NCBI RefSeq assembly: GCF_029537395.1
Contig: NZ_CP120677.1
Span: 2,194,566 to 2,258,565 of the forward strand
Source: Tissierella sp. Yu-01
GTDB taxonomy: Bacteria; Bacillota; Clostridia; Tissierellales; Tissierellaceae
Length of the DNA: 64,000 nucleotides
Direction: 5' to 3'
In this document: positions 51,164 through 60,877 of the stretch, piece after piece
Numbering within the stretch: the first letter of the stretch is position 1
How the letters are laid out: each line of letters starts with the position of its first letter
Position numbers and translations under genes: made by a program
The notes under the pieces: generated by a model
Told to the model about the DNA's origin: nothing
Database searches by the model: none
The model's input: only the letters and a program-made list of their open reading frames with translations

Positions 51164-52024
51164 ATGAAATCTAAATCTTTGGAAGGCTTTATGAAAGGTG
51201 TATTCATTGTATCGGCAATGATGTCAATCATAGCTATTTTCTTAATCTGTTATTTTATCTTTTCTGGTGGAATACCATTTATAGCTGAATATGGTGCGAA
51301 GAATTTCTTGCTGGGAACTCAATGGAAACCTTCTAATACTCCTGCATCATTTGGTATTTTACCAATGATATTGGGTTCTGTATATGTAACATTAGGTGCT
51401 ATTATAATTGGCGTACCAATAGGTATTCTTACTGCAACATACTTAGCAAAGTTTTGTGGTAACAAATTATACAAATTTTTAAAACCTAGTATCAATCTAA
51501 TGTCTGGAATTCCATCTATAGTTTATGGATTCTTTGCATTGACAGTAATAGTTCCAATAATGCGTGATTTATTTGGAGGAACTGGTATGAATATAGCTAC
51601 TGCATCTATATTACTAGGAATTATGATTCTTCCAACAATAATTGGAATGAGTGAAGCATCAATAAGAGCAGTACCTCAGTCTTATTATGAAGGAAGTGTA
51701 GCTCTTGGAGCAACACATGAAAGAGCGGTAATGTCTGTAATACTTCCTGCCGCTAGATCTGGAATATTATCTTCTGTAATACTTGGTATAGGTCGTGCCA
51801 TAGGTGAAACAATGGCAGTCATACTTGTTGCAGGGAATCAAGCAAGAATGCCTAAAGGAATTTTAAAAGGTGTAAGGACAATGACAACTAATATAGTTAT
51901 AGAGATGGCATATGCTGCAGACCAACATAGGGAAGCTCTCATAGCTACAGCAGCAATATTATTTATTTTTATATTAATTATAAATGCATTATTTATGATA
52001 GTTAAAAGGAGGAGTGCAAATTGA
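51164..52024 (+). CDS. pstC: Phosphate ABC transporter permease PstC
   Basis: 286 residues. Six hydrophobic helices, first at about 12-32. The permease EAA-type cytoplasmic loop is near EGSVALGATHERAVMSVILPAA (about 175-196), with the EAA-like glycine. NLMSGIPSIVYGFFALTVI is a PstC signature. The AGGAGAAGG site precedes the ATG. The TGA overlaps pstA by 4 nt. Confidence 0.94.
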   Translation: MKSKSLEGFMKGVFIVSAMMSIIAIFLICYFIFSGGIPFIAEYGAKNFLLGTQWKPSNTPASFGILPMILGSVYVTLGAIIIGVPIGILTATYLAKFCGNKLYKFLKPSINLMSGIPSIVYGFFALTVIVPIMRDLFGGTGMNIATASILLGIMILPTIIGMSEASIRAVPQSYYEGSVALGATHERAVMSVILPAARSGILSSVILGIGRAIGETMAVILVAGNQARMPKGILKGVRTMTTNIVIEMAYAADQHREALIATAAILFIFILIINALFMIVKRRSAN

Positions 52025-52830
52025 GCAAAGTAATAAGATACGCTGTAAGAATATCTGCATTCTTAACCTTTGGAATTCTATTTTTTATAATTGGTTATAT
52101 TTTGCTAAGAGGAATTCCACATTTGACTCCATCCTTATTTAGTTTTAAATATACAACTGAAAATGTATCACTATTTCCTGCTATGATAACGACCATAATG
52201 ATTGTAATTGTAACATTGTTAATAGCAACTCCTATAGGGGTTTTTACTGGATTTTATCTGGTTGAATATGCTAAAAAGGGGAATAAGTTAGTTGAGATAG
52301 TTAGAATTGCCACAGAGACTTTATCAGGTATTCCATCCATAGTATTTGGATTGTTTGGTATGCTATTCTTTGCTATTAGATTGGGATTCCAGTATTCATT
52401 AATGGCGGGAACTTTAACTGCATCAATAATGGTATTGCCATTGATTATTAGATCCACAGAAGAAGCTTTATTATCAGTAGATGATAGTTTAAGGGAAGCT
52501 AGCTTCGGATTAGGAGCAGGAAAGCTTCGCACCATATTTAGGATAGTACTTCCTGTTGCTATGCCAGGAATCCTATCTGGAGTAATTTTATCTATAGGTC
52601 GTGTAGTTGGAGAAACAGCAGCATTAATGTATACGCTAGGTACAGCTACAAAGATTCCAAATGGATTGTTCTCCTCAGGACGTACATTAGCACTTCATAT
52701 GTATTTGCTATCAACTGAAGGTATGCATGTAAATGAGTCTTATGCTACTGGTGTAATTCTATTAATTATAGTTTTAATGATAAATAGCTTGTCTACTTAT
52801 TTAGGTAACAAGTTGACGAAAGGGAGATAA
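52021..52830 (+). CDS. pstA: Phosphate ABC transporter permease PstA
   Basis: 269 residues. Six TM helices, the permease loop is [25 protein letters not shown] (about 159-183). [17 protein letters not shown] is shared with PstC. The TTG start overlaps the pstC stop (TTGA), with AAGGAGGAG upstream. Followed by pstB after one base. Confidence 0.93.
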   Translation: MSKVIRYAVRISAFLTFGILFFIIGYILLRGIPHLTPSLFSFKYTTENVSLFPAMITTIMIVIVTLLIATPIGVFTGFYLVEYAKKGNKLVEIVRIATETLSGIPSIVFGLFGMLFFAIRLGFQYSLMAGTLTASIMVLPLIIRSTEEALLSVDDSLREASFGLGAGKLRTIFRIVLPVAMPGILSGVILSIGRVVGETAALMYTLGTATKIPNGLFSSGRTLALHMYLLSTEGMHVNESYATGVILLIIVLMINSLSTYLGNKLTKGR

Positions 52831-52831
52831 A

Positions 52832-53584
52832 ATGAGTAAAATTAGTATAAAGAACATGGATCTTTTTTATGGAGATTTTCAAGCATTAAAAAATATCAAT
52901 ATGGAAATAAAAGCTAATGAGATTACTGCATTTATTGGTCCTTCAGGATGTGGTAAATCCACTCTTTTAAAAAGCCTTAATAGAATGAATGATCTAGTTG
53001 AGGGTTGTAAGATTACAGGAGAGATTTTGTTAGATAACGATGATATTTATGCAAGTAATTTTGATGTGAATTTACTTAGAAAAAGAGTGGGAATGGTATT
53101 TCAAAAGCCTAATCCATTTCCAATGAGTATATATGATAATATAGCATATGGTCCAAGAACTCACGGAATAAAAAGTAAGGCTAAATTAGATGAAATTGTT
53201 GAGAAAAGCCTTAGAAACGCAGCAATATGGGATGAAATTAAAAGTGATTTGAAGAAAAATGCATTAAGGATATCTGGTGGTCAGCAACAAAGAATTTGTA
53301 TAGCAAGAGCATTAGCTGTGGATCCTGAAGTTTTGCTCATGGATGAACCTACAAGTGCCCTTGACCCTATATCTACTGCCAAGATTGAGGACCTAGTCCA
53401 TGAATTGAAGAATGATTACACCATCGTAATGGTAACTCATAATATGCAACAAGCAACTAGGGTATCCGACAAAACGGCCTTTTTCTTAACAGGAGAAGTA
53501 GTTGAATTTGGTAAGACAGAAGATATATTTTCAATACCTAAGGATAAACGCACTGAGGATTATATTACTGGAAGATTTGGTTAA
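52832..53584 (+). CDS. pstB: Phosphate ABC transporter ATP-binding protein PstB
   Basis: 250 residues. Walker [16 protein letters not shown] (about 35-49), Q-loop FQKPNPFP, signature [15 protein letters not shown] (about 148-162), Walker [14 protein letters not shown] (about 168-180), and switch His in MVTHNMQQ. The [15 protein letters not shown] segment is specific to PstB. It energises PstCA and cross-talks with PhoU. Starts one base after pstA stop (TAAAATG). Confidence 0.96.
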   Translation: MSKISIKNMDLFYGDFQALKNINMEIKANEITAFIGPSGCGKSTLLKSLNRMNDLVEGCKITGEILLDNDDIYASNFDVNLLRKRVGMVFQKPNPFPMSIYDNIAYGPRTHGIKSKAKLDEIVEKSLRNAAIWDEIKSDLKKNALRISGGQQQRICIARALAVDPEVLLMDEPTSALDPISTAKIEDLVHELKNDYTIVMVTHNMQQATRVSDKTAFFLTGEVVEFGKTEDIFSIPKDKRTEDYITGRFG

Positions 53585-53605
53585 AAAAATAATAAGGGTG
53601 ATTAT

Positions 53606-54259
53606 ATGAGAAATAAATTTGAAGAGCAATTAGAACTTTTAAATAATGACCTAATTGAAATGGGAAATTTGATTGAAAGTTCTATAGAGGCAGCGGTAAC
53701 TGCTCTAATTGAGAAGAATGTTGAACTAGCTAATAGGGTAATTGATGGTGATAAAGAGGTAAATGAAAAGGAAAAAGAAATTGAATCTAGATGTCTAAAG
53801 CTTTTATTACGACAACAACCAGTTGCAAAGGATCTTAGATTAATATCCTCAGCCTTAAAAATGATAACGGATATGGAGAGAATTGGGGACCAAGCTCAAG
53901 ACATATCAGAAATTACAATTAGATTAGCAAATGAAAGTTATTTTAAGGAGTTTGTCCATATTCCTCTGATGGCAAAGGAAGCTACTAAGATGGTAAGAGG
54001 TAGTATAAATGCCTTTGTAAAGATGGATTTAGGATTAGTTCTAGAAGTAATAAAAAATGATGATAAGGTAGACGATTTATTTAACATCATAAAGGAAGAA
54101 TTAATTGAAAAAATTAGAGAAGATATAGCGCACAGTGAGCAGGCTGTAGATCTATTAATGATAGCAAAATACCTAGAAAGAATTGGTGATCATTCACAAA
54201 ATATTGCAGAATGGGTATATTTCGCAATTACTGGAGAGCACTATAACGGACCTAAATAA
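53606..54259 (+). CDS. phoU: Phosphate transport system regulator PhoU
   Basis: 217 residues with two PhoU three-helix bundles. Each has the metal-binding motif: EKEIESRCLKLLLRQQPVAKDLRLISSALKMITDMERIGDQ (about 54-93), then AKYLERIGDHSQNIAEW (about 189-205). It damps Pho signalling through PstB and the sensor kinase. It is 21 nt after pstB. A 60-bp palindromic repeat follows before the response regulator. Confidence 0.94.
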   Translation: MRNKFEEQLELLNNDLIEMGNLIESSIEAAVTALIEKNVELANRVIDGDKEVNEKEKEIESRCLKLLLRQQPVAKDLRLISSALKMITDMERIGDQAQDISEITIRLANESYFKEFVHIPLMAKEATKMVRGSINAFVKMDLGLVLEVIKNDDKVDDLFNIIKEELIEKIREDIAHSEQAVDLLMIAKYLERIGDHSQNIAEWVYFAITGEHYNGPK

Positions 54260-54269
54260 CGAGTCTAAA

Positions 54270-54325
54270 GCCTCGTTGCAGTGGTGTGATGCAATTGCAT
54301 AGCAATTACTGCCGATACTTAAAGC
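54270..54325 (-). repeat. Inverted copy of the 60-bp palindromic element
   Basis: GCCTCGTTGCAGTGGTGTGA, then GCAATTGCATAGCAATTACTG and CGATACTTAAAGC, the reverse of the 7438-7497 unit (inner hairpin AATTGC-ATA-GCAATT). It lies in the 79-nt gap between phoU and the response regulator, ending right beside the regulator's GGAGGTGG site. Confidence 0.78.
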
Positions 54326-54338
54326 TGGAGGTGGTTAA

Positions 54339-55007
54339 ATGTCTATAATATATTGTATAGAAGATGATGAAAGTATAAGGGACCTAATTATCTATGCACT
54401 TAAGAAAAATGGATATGAAGCTAAAGGTTTTGAAAGTGGAGAAGTTCTATACGACAATATTGAGCCTGATTTAATTCTGCTGGATATTATGTTGCCAGGT
54501 GATGATGGATATACAATACTTAAGAAATTAAGAGAAAATAGTAAAACATCAAGTATACCAGTTATTATGTTAACATCAAAAACCAGTGAATATGATAAAG
54601 TTAAGGGACTTGACTCAGGTGCTGATGATTATGTAGAAAAGCCTTTTGGTGTTATGGAATTAATATCAAGAATTAAGGCAGTTCTTAGAAGAAGTACTAA
54701 AGTTGAAAAATCCCTTGATAATATCTGTATAGGTAATTTATGCATTGATAATAAAAAACATCTTATAACTGTTGAAAATGAAGAGATAAATCTAACATAT
54801 AAGGAATATGAATTACTATATTTTTTAATGAAGAATAAGGGTCTAGTTGTTTCCAGGGAAAAATTGATAAATGAAGTATGGGGTTATGACTTTGAAGGTG
54901 AAAGTAGAACAGTAGATGTTCATATAAGAACATTAAGGTTAAAACTTGGAGAAGCTGGCAAGCTTATACAGACTATCCGAAGTGTTGGATATAAAATTGA
55001 AGGTTAA
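54339..55007 (+). CDS. phoP: Response regulator, PhoP/PhoB (OmpR) family
   Basis: 222 residues. Receiver domain with CIEDDES (D9, D10), phospho-acceptor D49 in DLILLDIMLPGDDG, Thr/Lys of LTSKTS (about 78-81) and VEKPFG. The DNA-binding winged helix ends with SRTVDVHIRTLRLKLGEAGKLIQTIRSVGYKIEG in two parts. Its context (after phoU, before a phoR-like kinase and an alkaline phosphatase) makes phosphate control likely. Expected to bind the Pho boxes at 49983, 51067 and 56132. The ATG is at 54339 behind GGAGGTGG. Confidence 0.91.
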   Translation: MSIIYCIEDDESIRDLIIYALKKNGYEAKGFESGEVLYDNIEPDLILLDIMLPGDDGYTILKKLRENSKTSSIPVIMLTSKTSEYDKVKGLDSGADDYVEKPFGVMELISRIKAVLRRSTKVEKSLDNICIGNLCIDNKKHLITVENEEINLTYKEYELLYFLMKNKGLVVSREKLINEVWGYDFEGESRTVDVHIRTLRLKLGEAGKLIQTIRSVGYKIEG

Positions 55008-55009
55008 CT

Positions 55010-56071
55010 ATGGAAAAAAGAATTTATCATAGTTTAATCTTTCTTACCTCAATAATTATAATAATTACTTCTGTTGTACTAACCCTTTTGTTTTATGATA
55101 TAAGTAAGAATTTGAATAATGAGTTAAATCTATTATCTTTATTTATAATGGTGTTACCAGCTGTTATTGGTATAATGGTATTAATATTGGTTTTTGTATA
55201 TATTTTTTCATCTAAGTTAACTTCAAAAATTCTAGATCCTATTTATGTTTCTACGCAAAAAATTGAAAGCATACTATCTGGTGAACAAGTAGAAAAACAG
55301 TCTAGCTATGAGGAGTTAGAGCCATTTGTTAAAGCAATACAGTATCAAAAAGTTGAAATAGAAAGATCTATCGACAAGCTTAAGGAATCTGAAAGGTATA
55401 GAAGAGAATTTACTGCCAATGTAACCCATGAATTAAAAACTCCTCTTACTTCTATTAATGGATATGCTGAGATGATAGCATCAGGAATCACTGATGAAGA
55501 AGATACTATAAAATTTGCTAATACTATTCTAAAAGAAGGTACTAGATTATTAGGACTTATTGACCAAGTTTTAAGTTTATCAAAAATTGAAGGTCAAGTA
55601 ATAGAATCTAAAGGAGTATTTGAAGATATTGATCTATATGAAATAACTAAGAATATAGTATCAAGATTTGATCAAAGTATAATCTCAAGAAATATTCAAT
55701 TAGATTTCCAAGGTGAGAGTGCCATTATAAAAGGAAATAGAAGCATGATAGAGGATTTAATATCAAATCTTATTGATAATGCAATTAAATATAATAAGAT
55801 TGATGGAAAAGTAGAATTAAATATTTCAAAGAAAGAAAAGATAGCAATAATTAATGTAAAAGATACAGGAATGGGAATACCTGATGAAGATAAAGAAAGA
55901 GTCTTTGAAAGATTTTATAGAGTGGATAAATCTAGATCAAAGAAGATTACAGGCACTGGAATTGGGTTATCCATAGTAAAGCATATAGTTGAATACCATA
56001 AAGGAAATATTAAATTAAATAGTGAAATAAACAAAGGAACGGAAATCGAAATAGGCCTACCTATTGTATAA
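55010..56071 (+). CDS. phoR: Sensor histidine kinase PhoR-like
   Basis: 353 residues. Two TM segments at about 9-30 and 40-65 with a very short outside loop. A cytoplasmic HAMP-like linker lies at about 66-120, then HisKA with the phospho-histidine in VTHELKTPLTS (about 141-151). HATPase motifs: N-box LISNLIDNAIKYN (about 246-258), DTGMGIPDED, and GTGIGLSIVKH. There is no PAS or periplasmic domain, so it likely senses through the Pst/PhoU complex. Starts 2 nt after the regulator gene. Confidence 0.9.
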   Translation: MEKRIYHSLIFLTSIIIIITSVVLTLLFYDISKNLNNELNLLSLFIMVLPAVIGIMVLILVFVYIFSSKLTSKILDPIYVSTQKIESILSGEQVEKQSSYEELEPFVKAIQYQKVEIERSIDKLKESERYRREFTANVTHELKTPLTSINGYAEMIASGITDEEDTIKFANTILKEGTRLLGLIDQVLSLSKIEGQVIESKGVFEDIDLYEITKNIVSRFDQSIISRNIQLDFQGESAIIKGNRSMIEDLISNLIDNAIKYNKIDGKVELNISKKEKIAIINVKDTGMGIPDEDKERVFERFYRVDKSRSKKITGTGIGLSIVKHIVEYHKGNIKLNSEINKGTEIEIGLPIV

Positions 56072-56105
56072 AAACCCTCTCTAATGAGAGGGCTTTATTT
56101 TATTG
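56071..56105 (+). terminator. Terminator after phoR
   Basis: CCCTCTC/GAGAGGG with a TAAT loop (56075-56092), followed by TTTATTTTATT. Confidence 0.82.
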
Positions 56106-56131
56106 ACAAATAAAGAAAAAGTTTTAAGTCT

Positions 56132-56170
56132 TTTACGTAACTTTTACCAAGGGCTTACTTTGTCTTAAGC
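56132..56170 (+). promoter_or_regulatory. Pho-box array upstream of the alkaline phosphatase
   Basis: TTTACG (56132), TTTACC (56143), CTTACT (56154) and TTAAGC (56165), each offset by 11 bp. The gene starts at 56239. Confidence 0.65.
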
Positions 56171-56238
56171 TAGATTTGATTTTTAAGCATTATAGTTAAT
56201 ATGTAAGGTAAATATCAAATAAATATTGGAGGTATGAC

Positions 56239-57810
56239 ATGTTGAAGAGATTTTTATCATCCATTCTTTTACTAGCTATGGTAGTAACATTCATAACAGG
56301 ATGTACTGCTATAAATCAAGATAGCTTAACTGCTGAGCCAGTAGAAGCAGCAAAAGCTACAATTTCAACTAATGAAAAAACACAAGGTAAGTCCCCAAAA
56401 TACATATTCATGTTTATAGGGGATGGTATGTCAGCTGTTCAAGTTAATTCAGCTCAGATTTATGGAGGAATTAATGAACATAATAATATTAATTTAAGAC
56501 CCTTAAATTTCCAGGGATTTGAAGCAGTTGGATATCAAACAACACACGATGCAACATCCTTTGCTCCCGACTCAGCTTCAACAGCTACATCTTTATCATC
56601 CGGTTTTAAGACATGGAGTGGCACTATAGGTTTAAAACCAGTTGGAAATAAATCAGCAAATAAAGCTGAAAATGTGGATATAAATAACGTACCTAAAACT
56701 ATAGCTGAAAGACTTAAAGAAGAAAAGGGAATGAAAGTTGGTATCGTATCAACAGTAACTATAAACCATGCTACACCTGCAGCATACTATGCACATATTC
56801 CATCAAGAAATGATTATTATGACATAGCATTGCAAATGGCAGATTCAGATTTTGATTATTTTGGTGGTGGCACAATAAGTAAACCAACAGGTAATGATAA
56901 TGATCAAAAAGATGCTTATGAAATTATGAAAGAAAGGGGATATAAGGTAGTAAATACAAAGGAAGACATATTAGCTTTAAATAATGAATCAGGAAAAGTA
57001 TATGCAGTTACTCCAGTAGTTCAAGATGGTGGTGCTATGCCATATGCTATTGATAATAAAAAAGGAGATCTTACTCTTGCTAATTTTGTTAAAAAAGGCA
57101 TAGATGTATTAGATAATAAAAATGGATTTTTCATGATGGCTGAATCAGGAAAAATTGACTGGGCAGGTCATGCTAATGATGCAAAAGCTAATATTGGAGA
57201 TGTTTTAGCATTTGAAGAAGCTATACAAGTGGCTATTGATTTCGCTAAGGAACATCCAAATGAAACTCTTATTATTGTAACAGGTGACCATGAAACAGGT
57301 GGTATGAATATAGGACAAGCAACAACTGGATATGATGTAGCATTAGAAATATTAGAAAATCAAAAGATGTCTTATGTAGCATTTGATGAATTAATTAATG
57401 AAATGATAGAAGAAAATACAAACTTAACCTTCGAAGAAGTAATGCCGGTTATTACTGAAAACTTTGGACTTAAGAATGAATATGTAGATGGTAATGGTCA
57501 AGACTCATATATGGCTCTTGAGCTTTCAAATAGCGAAGTAGAAAGATTAAAGGAGGCTTTTGATGAAACCATGTCAGAAAATCCTTCAGAGACGGAAGAG
57601 GCTTATAGGCTTTATGGTGGCTATAATCCACTTTCAGTTACATTGACTCATATCTTAAATAATAAAGCAGGTATAGGTTGGACATCTTATGCACATACAG
57701 GGGTTCCAGTACCAGTATATGCAACAGGTGCACAAGCTGAATTATTTAATGGTGCTTATGATAACACCGAAATTTATAATAAATTAGTTACTGCAACTAG
57801 ACTTAAGTAA
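56239..57810 (+). CDS. phoA: Lipoprotein alkaline phosphatase
   Basis: 523 residues. Signal peptide with lipobox ITGC (Cys22), then a Thr/Ala linker. The metal site MFIGDGMS (about 58-65), nucleophile serine in APDSASTATSLSSG (S112), STVTINHATPAAYYAH, MAESGKIDWAGHAND (about 298-312) and VTGDHETGG are all intact. It releases phosphate outside the cell. An acid-rich insert (about 370-450) is longer than in E. coli PhoA. It has its own terminator and Pho boxes. Confidence 0.92.
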   Translation: MLKRFLSSILLLAMVVTFITGCTAINQDSLTAEPVEAAKATISTNEKTQGKSPKYIFMFIGDGMSAVQVNSAQIYGGINEHNNINLRPLNFQGFEAVGYQTTHDATSFAPDSASTATSLSSGFKTWSGTIGLKPVGNKSANKAENVDINNVPKTIAERLKEEKGMKVGIVSTVTINHATPAAYYAHIPSRNDYYDIALQMADSDFDYFGGGTISKPTGNDNDQKDAYEIMKERGYKVVNTKEDILALNNESGKVYAVTPVVQDGGAMPYAIDNKKGDLTLANFVKKGIDVLDNKNGFFMMAESGKIDWAGHANDAKANIGDVLAFEEAIQVAIDFAKEHPNETLIIVTGDHETGGMNIGQATTGYDVALEILENQKMSYVAFDELINEMIEENTNLTFEEVMPVITENFGLKNEYVDGNGQDSYMALELSNSEVERLKEAFDETMSENPSETEEAYRLYGGYNPLSVTLTHILNNKAGIGWTSYAHTGVPVPVYATGAQAELFNGAYDNTEIYNKLVTATRLK

Positions 57811-57816
57811 ATATAA

Positions 57817-57848
57817 AAATAAGGCTGGATTCAATCCAGCCTTATTTA
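57817..57848 (+). terminator. Terminator after phoA
   Basis: AATAAGGCTGGATT/AATCCAGCCTTATT with almost no loop, followed by TTAAAT. Confidence 0.8.
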
Positions 57849-57868
57849 AATGAAAGGAGTTTAAATTT

Positions 57869-59017
57869 TTGAATAGAATTATAGGAAATGTTAATAGGAA
57901 AGAAGGTGGGTTTATATTCTCACTTATTGTTCTATTAGCTATACTAGCTTTATTACCTACGGGTTTTGATAAGCAACAGTACTTTTATACAGAAGGAGTA
58001 ATAGCAAGGGTAATATCAGTTGATAATTCAAGTGTGCATAATACAGGACTTTTCAAACAAGGAGACCAACGTGCTACTATTGAAATAGAAACTGGCTCAT
58101 ATAAAGGCAAGATAGTAAAGGCAAACAATATGCTTAAAGGAAGTTTAGCAGAAGATAAACTTTTTGTTGAAGGCGATAAGGCATGGGTACTCATTGGCTT
58201 TGATAAAAACAAAGATATTAACTTTGCAAATATGATAGATCATTATCGAATAGATAAGGAAATAGTTCTAATTGGAGTTTTTGCAATAGTTATAATTATA
58301 TTTTCAGGATATACAGGAGTTCGTACATTATTATCCTTTGCCTTTGCATTGCTCAGCATTTGGAAAATCCTAATTCCATTAATGCTAAAAGGGTATAGCC
58401 CCATAATGATAGCTCTAATAATAGGTAATATCTTAACTATAGTAACTATTTTTTTAGTGACCGGTTTTACTAAAAAGTCCTATGCAGCTATTATAAGTTC
58501 AATAACATGCTCCTTTATAACTTGTCTTCTAGCTATTATATTTGGAAACTACTTTAATATTCATGGTGCGGTTATGGCTTGGTCAGAATCACTGCTTTAT
58601 GCCGGATTTATGAATTTAAATTTAACCGCTATATTTCAAGCTGGAATCTATCTTGCAAGTTCTGGAGCCATATTGGACCTTGCAGTAGATATTTCGTCTG
58701 CCCTTGAAGAAATTATAAATAATAACCCAAATGTAACAAGGACAGACTTGATGAAATCTGGAATCAATATTGGAAAATCCGTAGTTGGTAGTCAGACTAC
58801 CACTCTTTTATTTGCATATATGGGAAGTTATTTATCAGTGATGATGGTATATATGGCACAAGGTACCCCTCTATTAAACATACTAAATTCAAAATCAATA
58901 GCAGCAGAAATACTTCATACTTTTGTGGGATGTATAGGTCTAGTATTGGTTTCTCCATTAACATCATTAATTTGTGGATTTATATTTGAAAGGTCAAATA
59001 AGGAGGCTAGAGAATAA
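57869..59017 (+). CDS. YibE/F-like family membrane protein
   Basis: 382 residues. N-terminal membrane helix (about 15-30), an extracellular domain (about 35-120, with YKGKIVKANNMLKGSLAEDK typical of YibE), then seven or more TM helices (about 131-375) including SYLSVMMVYMAQGTPLL. This is the YibE/F-like family, function unknown; some members are linked to sugar or metal export. The TTG start at 57869 has AAAGGAG about 11 nt upstream. It is separated by one base from the EAL-GGDEF gene, so the two are coupled. Confidence 0.85.
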   Translation: MNRIIGNVNRKEGGFIFSLIVLLAILALLPTGFDKQQYFYTEGVIARVISVDNSSVHNTGLFKQGDQRATIEIETGSYKGKIVKANNMLKGSLAEDKLFVEGDKAWVLIGFDKNKDINFANMIDHYRIDKEIVLIGVFAIVIIIFSGYTGVRTLLSFAFALLSIWKILIPLMLKGYSPIMIALIIGNILTIVTIFLVTGFTKKSYAAIISSITCSFITCLLAIIFGNYFNIHGAVMAWSESLLYAGFMNLNLTAIFQAGIYLASSGAILDLAVDISSALEEIINNNPNVTRTDLMKSGINIGKSVVGSQTTTLLFAYMGSYLSVMMVYMAQGTPLLNILNSKSIAAEILHTFVGCIGLVLVSPLTSLICGFIFERSNKEARE

Positions 59018-59018
59018 T

Positions 59019-60770
59019 ATGGATCAAAACTTATTAAGGGATTTAGATTATATTATTCAAAACAAGAAAATAAAAGCTGTATTTCAACCTATAATTTCTT
59101 TAAGAAATGGTAGTGTACTGGGACATGAAGCTCTGAGTAGGATAACACATAAATGTAGTATAAACAATCCTGAAATACTTTTCAATGTAGCTGGTGAGTA
59201 TAATAGATTATGGGAACTAGAACTTTTATGTAGAACAGTTGCACTAGAAGAAGCATTTAAGTATATGGTTCCACCATATAATAAGAAATTATTTATAAAT
59301 GTAAATCCCAATACAATGCATGATGAAAAATTTAAGAAGGGATTTACTAAAGAATTTTTATCTAAGTATAATATTACTCCTAATAATGTAATATTTGAAA
59401 TAACAGAAAGAAACGTGATAATGGATATGTATGGGTTTAGAGCCACAGTAGATCACTATAAGGGTCAAGACTATAAAATTGCCATAGACGATGCAGGGGC
59501 TGGATATTCAGGGCTTAATCTTATAAGTGACATTAGTCCAAATTATATAAAATTAGATATGAATTTAATTAGAGACGTAGATAAGGACAGTTTAAAATAT
59601 GCATTAATAAGAGGTATGGTTGAGTTATCAAAGGTATCAAATATATACTTAATTGCTGAGGGTATTGAAACTTATGAGGAATTATCAACATTAATAAATT
59701 TAGGGGTACAATATGGACAAGGCTATTATATTCAAAAACCCGATGAAAAGATATTGGAAATAAAGAAAGATATTGTGAATGAAATAAAGGATTTAAGTTT
59801 CATGAGAAATATAATATCTCAACCTAATATAATAAGTACTAGTATTAAAAACATCTGTACAGCTACGCCAACTATTAATAATGATATGCTAATAACAGAT
59901 GTATATGAAATTTTTAAAAGAAATATCGAATGTTTTGGATTGTGTATTCTTGATAATGAACTTCCTGTAGGGATTATCACCCGTGAGAGTTTATCCTCAA
60001 AGCTAAGTGGTCAATATGGATTTGCATTACATCAGAATAAGCCTATTTCGCATATAATGGATGAGAATTTCCTAAGTGTTGACTACAAGACCTGTATAAG
60101 TACAGTTTCTACCATGGCCATGGATAGGTCATATGACAAATTATATGATTTTATTGTAGTTACTGAAAATGAAAAGTACCTAGGTACTGTAACAATTAAG
60201 GATTTATTAGAAAAAACATCTGAAATTAAAATTACAATGGCCAAACATTTAAGCCCTCTATCAGGACTACCTGGAAACGTATTAATAGAGCAAAAATTAA
60301 TGGAATGTATAGAAAATTATTTAAATTACACTATAGTATATATAGATTTAGATAATTTCAAAGCATATAATGATGTTTATGGCTTTGAAAATGGAGATAT
60401 AATTCTTAAGTTAATGGCTGATACTTTAAGAAATGAAATACCTGAAGGACAGTTTGTAGGACATATTGGTGGAGACGATTTTATAGTAATACTTGATACT
60501 ATAGTAAATGATGATTACTTTAATAGAATAGTAGATATCTTTGAAAGTGAAGTCTTAAACCTATATGATGAAGATGACTTAGATAGAGGTTATATTTTGA
60601 CTAATAATAGGCAAGGTAAATTAGAAAAATTTCCTTTATTATCTGCTACAGTGGTAACAATTAATAATAGTACTAAAAAATATAATAGTATTTATCAGCT
60701 TACAAAGCACTTATCAAGATTAAAAAGCCATAAGAAATCAATTAAAAAGTCCATAAGTTCCATTAAATAA
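59019..60770 (+). CDS. EAL-CBS-CBS-GGDEF cyclic-di-GMP protein
   Basis: 583 residues. EAL domain at about 15-245 with HEALSRI, FINVNPNTM, FEITERN, IDDAGAGYSGLN, IKLDMNLIRD, AEGIETYEE and GQGYYIQ, the catalytic residues of phosphodiesterase. Two CBS motifs at about 270-400. A GGDEF domain at about 415-570 with YIDLDNFKAYNDVYGFENGD and HIGGDDFIVI (GGDDF, an acceptable variant of the active loop). It may make or break c-di-GMP, or be gated by nucleotides on CBS. ATG 59019 chosen behind AGGAGG. Confidence 0.92.
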   Translation: MDQNLLRDLDYIIQNKKIKAVFQPIISLRNGSVLGHEALSRITHKCSINNPEILFNVAGEYNRLWELELLCRTVALEEAFKYMVPPYNKKLFINVNPNTMHDEKFKKGFTKEFLSKYNITPNNVIFEITERNVIMDMYGFRATVDHYKGQDYKIAIDDAGAGYSGLNLISDISPNYIKLDMNLIRDVDKDSLKYALIRGMVELSKVSNIYLIAEGIETYEELSTLINLGVQYGQGYYIQKPDEKILEIKKDIVNEIKDLSFMRNIISQPNIISTSIKNICTATPTINNDMLITDVYEIFKRNIECFGLCILDNELPVGIITRESLSSKLSGQYGFALHQNKPISHIMDENFLSVDYKTCISTVSTMAMDRSYDKLYDFIVVTENEKYLGTVTIKDLLEKTSEIKITMAKHLSPLSGLPGNVLIEQKLMECIENYLNYTIVYIDLDNFKAYNDVYGFENGDIILKLMADTLRNEIPEGQFVGHIGGDDFIVILDTIVNDDYFNRIVDIFESEVLNLYDEDDLDRGYILTNNRQGKLEKFPLLSATVVTINNSTKKYNSIYQLTKHLSRLKSHKKSIKKSISSIK

Positions 60771-60826
60771 ACACAAAAAACTTGCATAACAATAATGATA
60801 GTGATATAATAACTTGATGTAAATAA

Positions 60827-60867
60827 TCCTTGCTCTATCAAAAGATAGGGCCGATAGTCCACAAGGA
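60827..60867 (+). ncRNA. S6:S18-type ribosomal protein leader of rpsF
   Basis: Outer stem TCCTTG (60827-60832)/CAAGGA (60862-60867), inner hairpin CTATC/GATAG with AAAA loop (60835-60848), and an unpaired CCG (60851-60853) beside it, as in the rpsF leader bound by the S6-S18 pair. The closing strand overlaps AAGGAGG, so binding would hide the RBS. Confidence 0.78.
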
Positions 60868-60877
60868 GGTGAAACAC

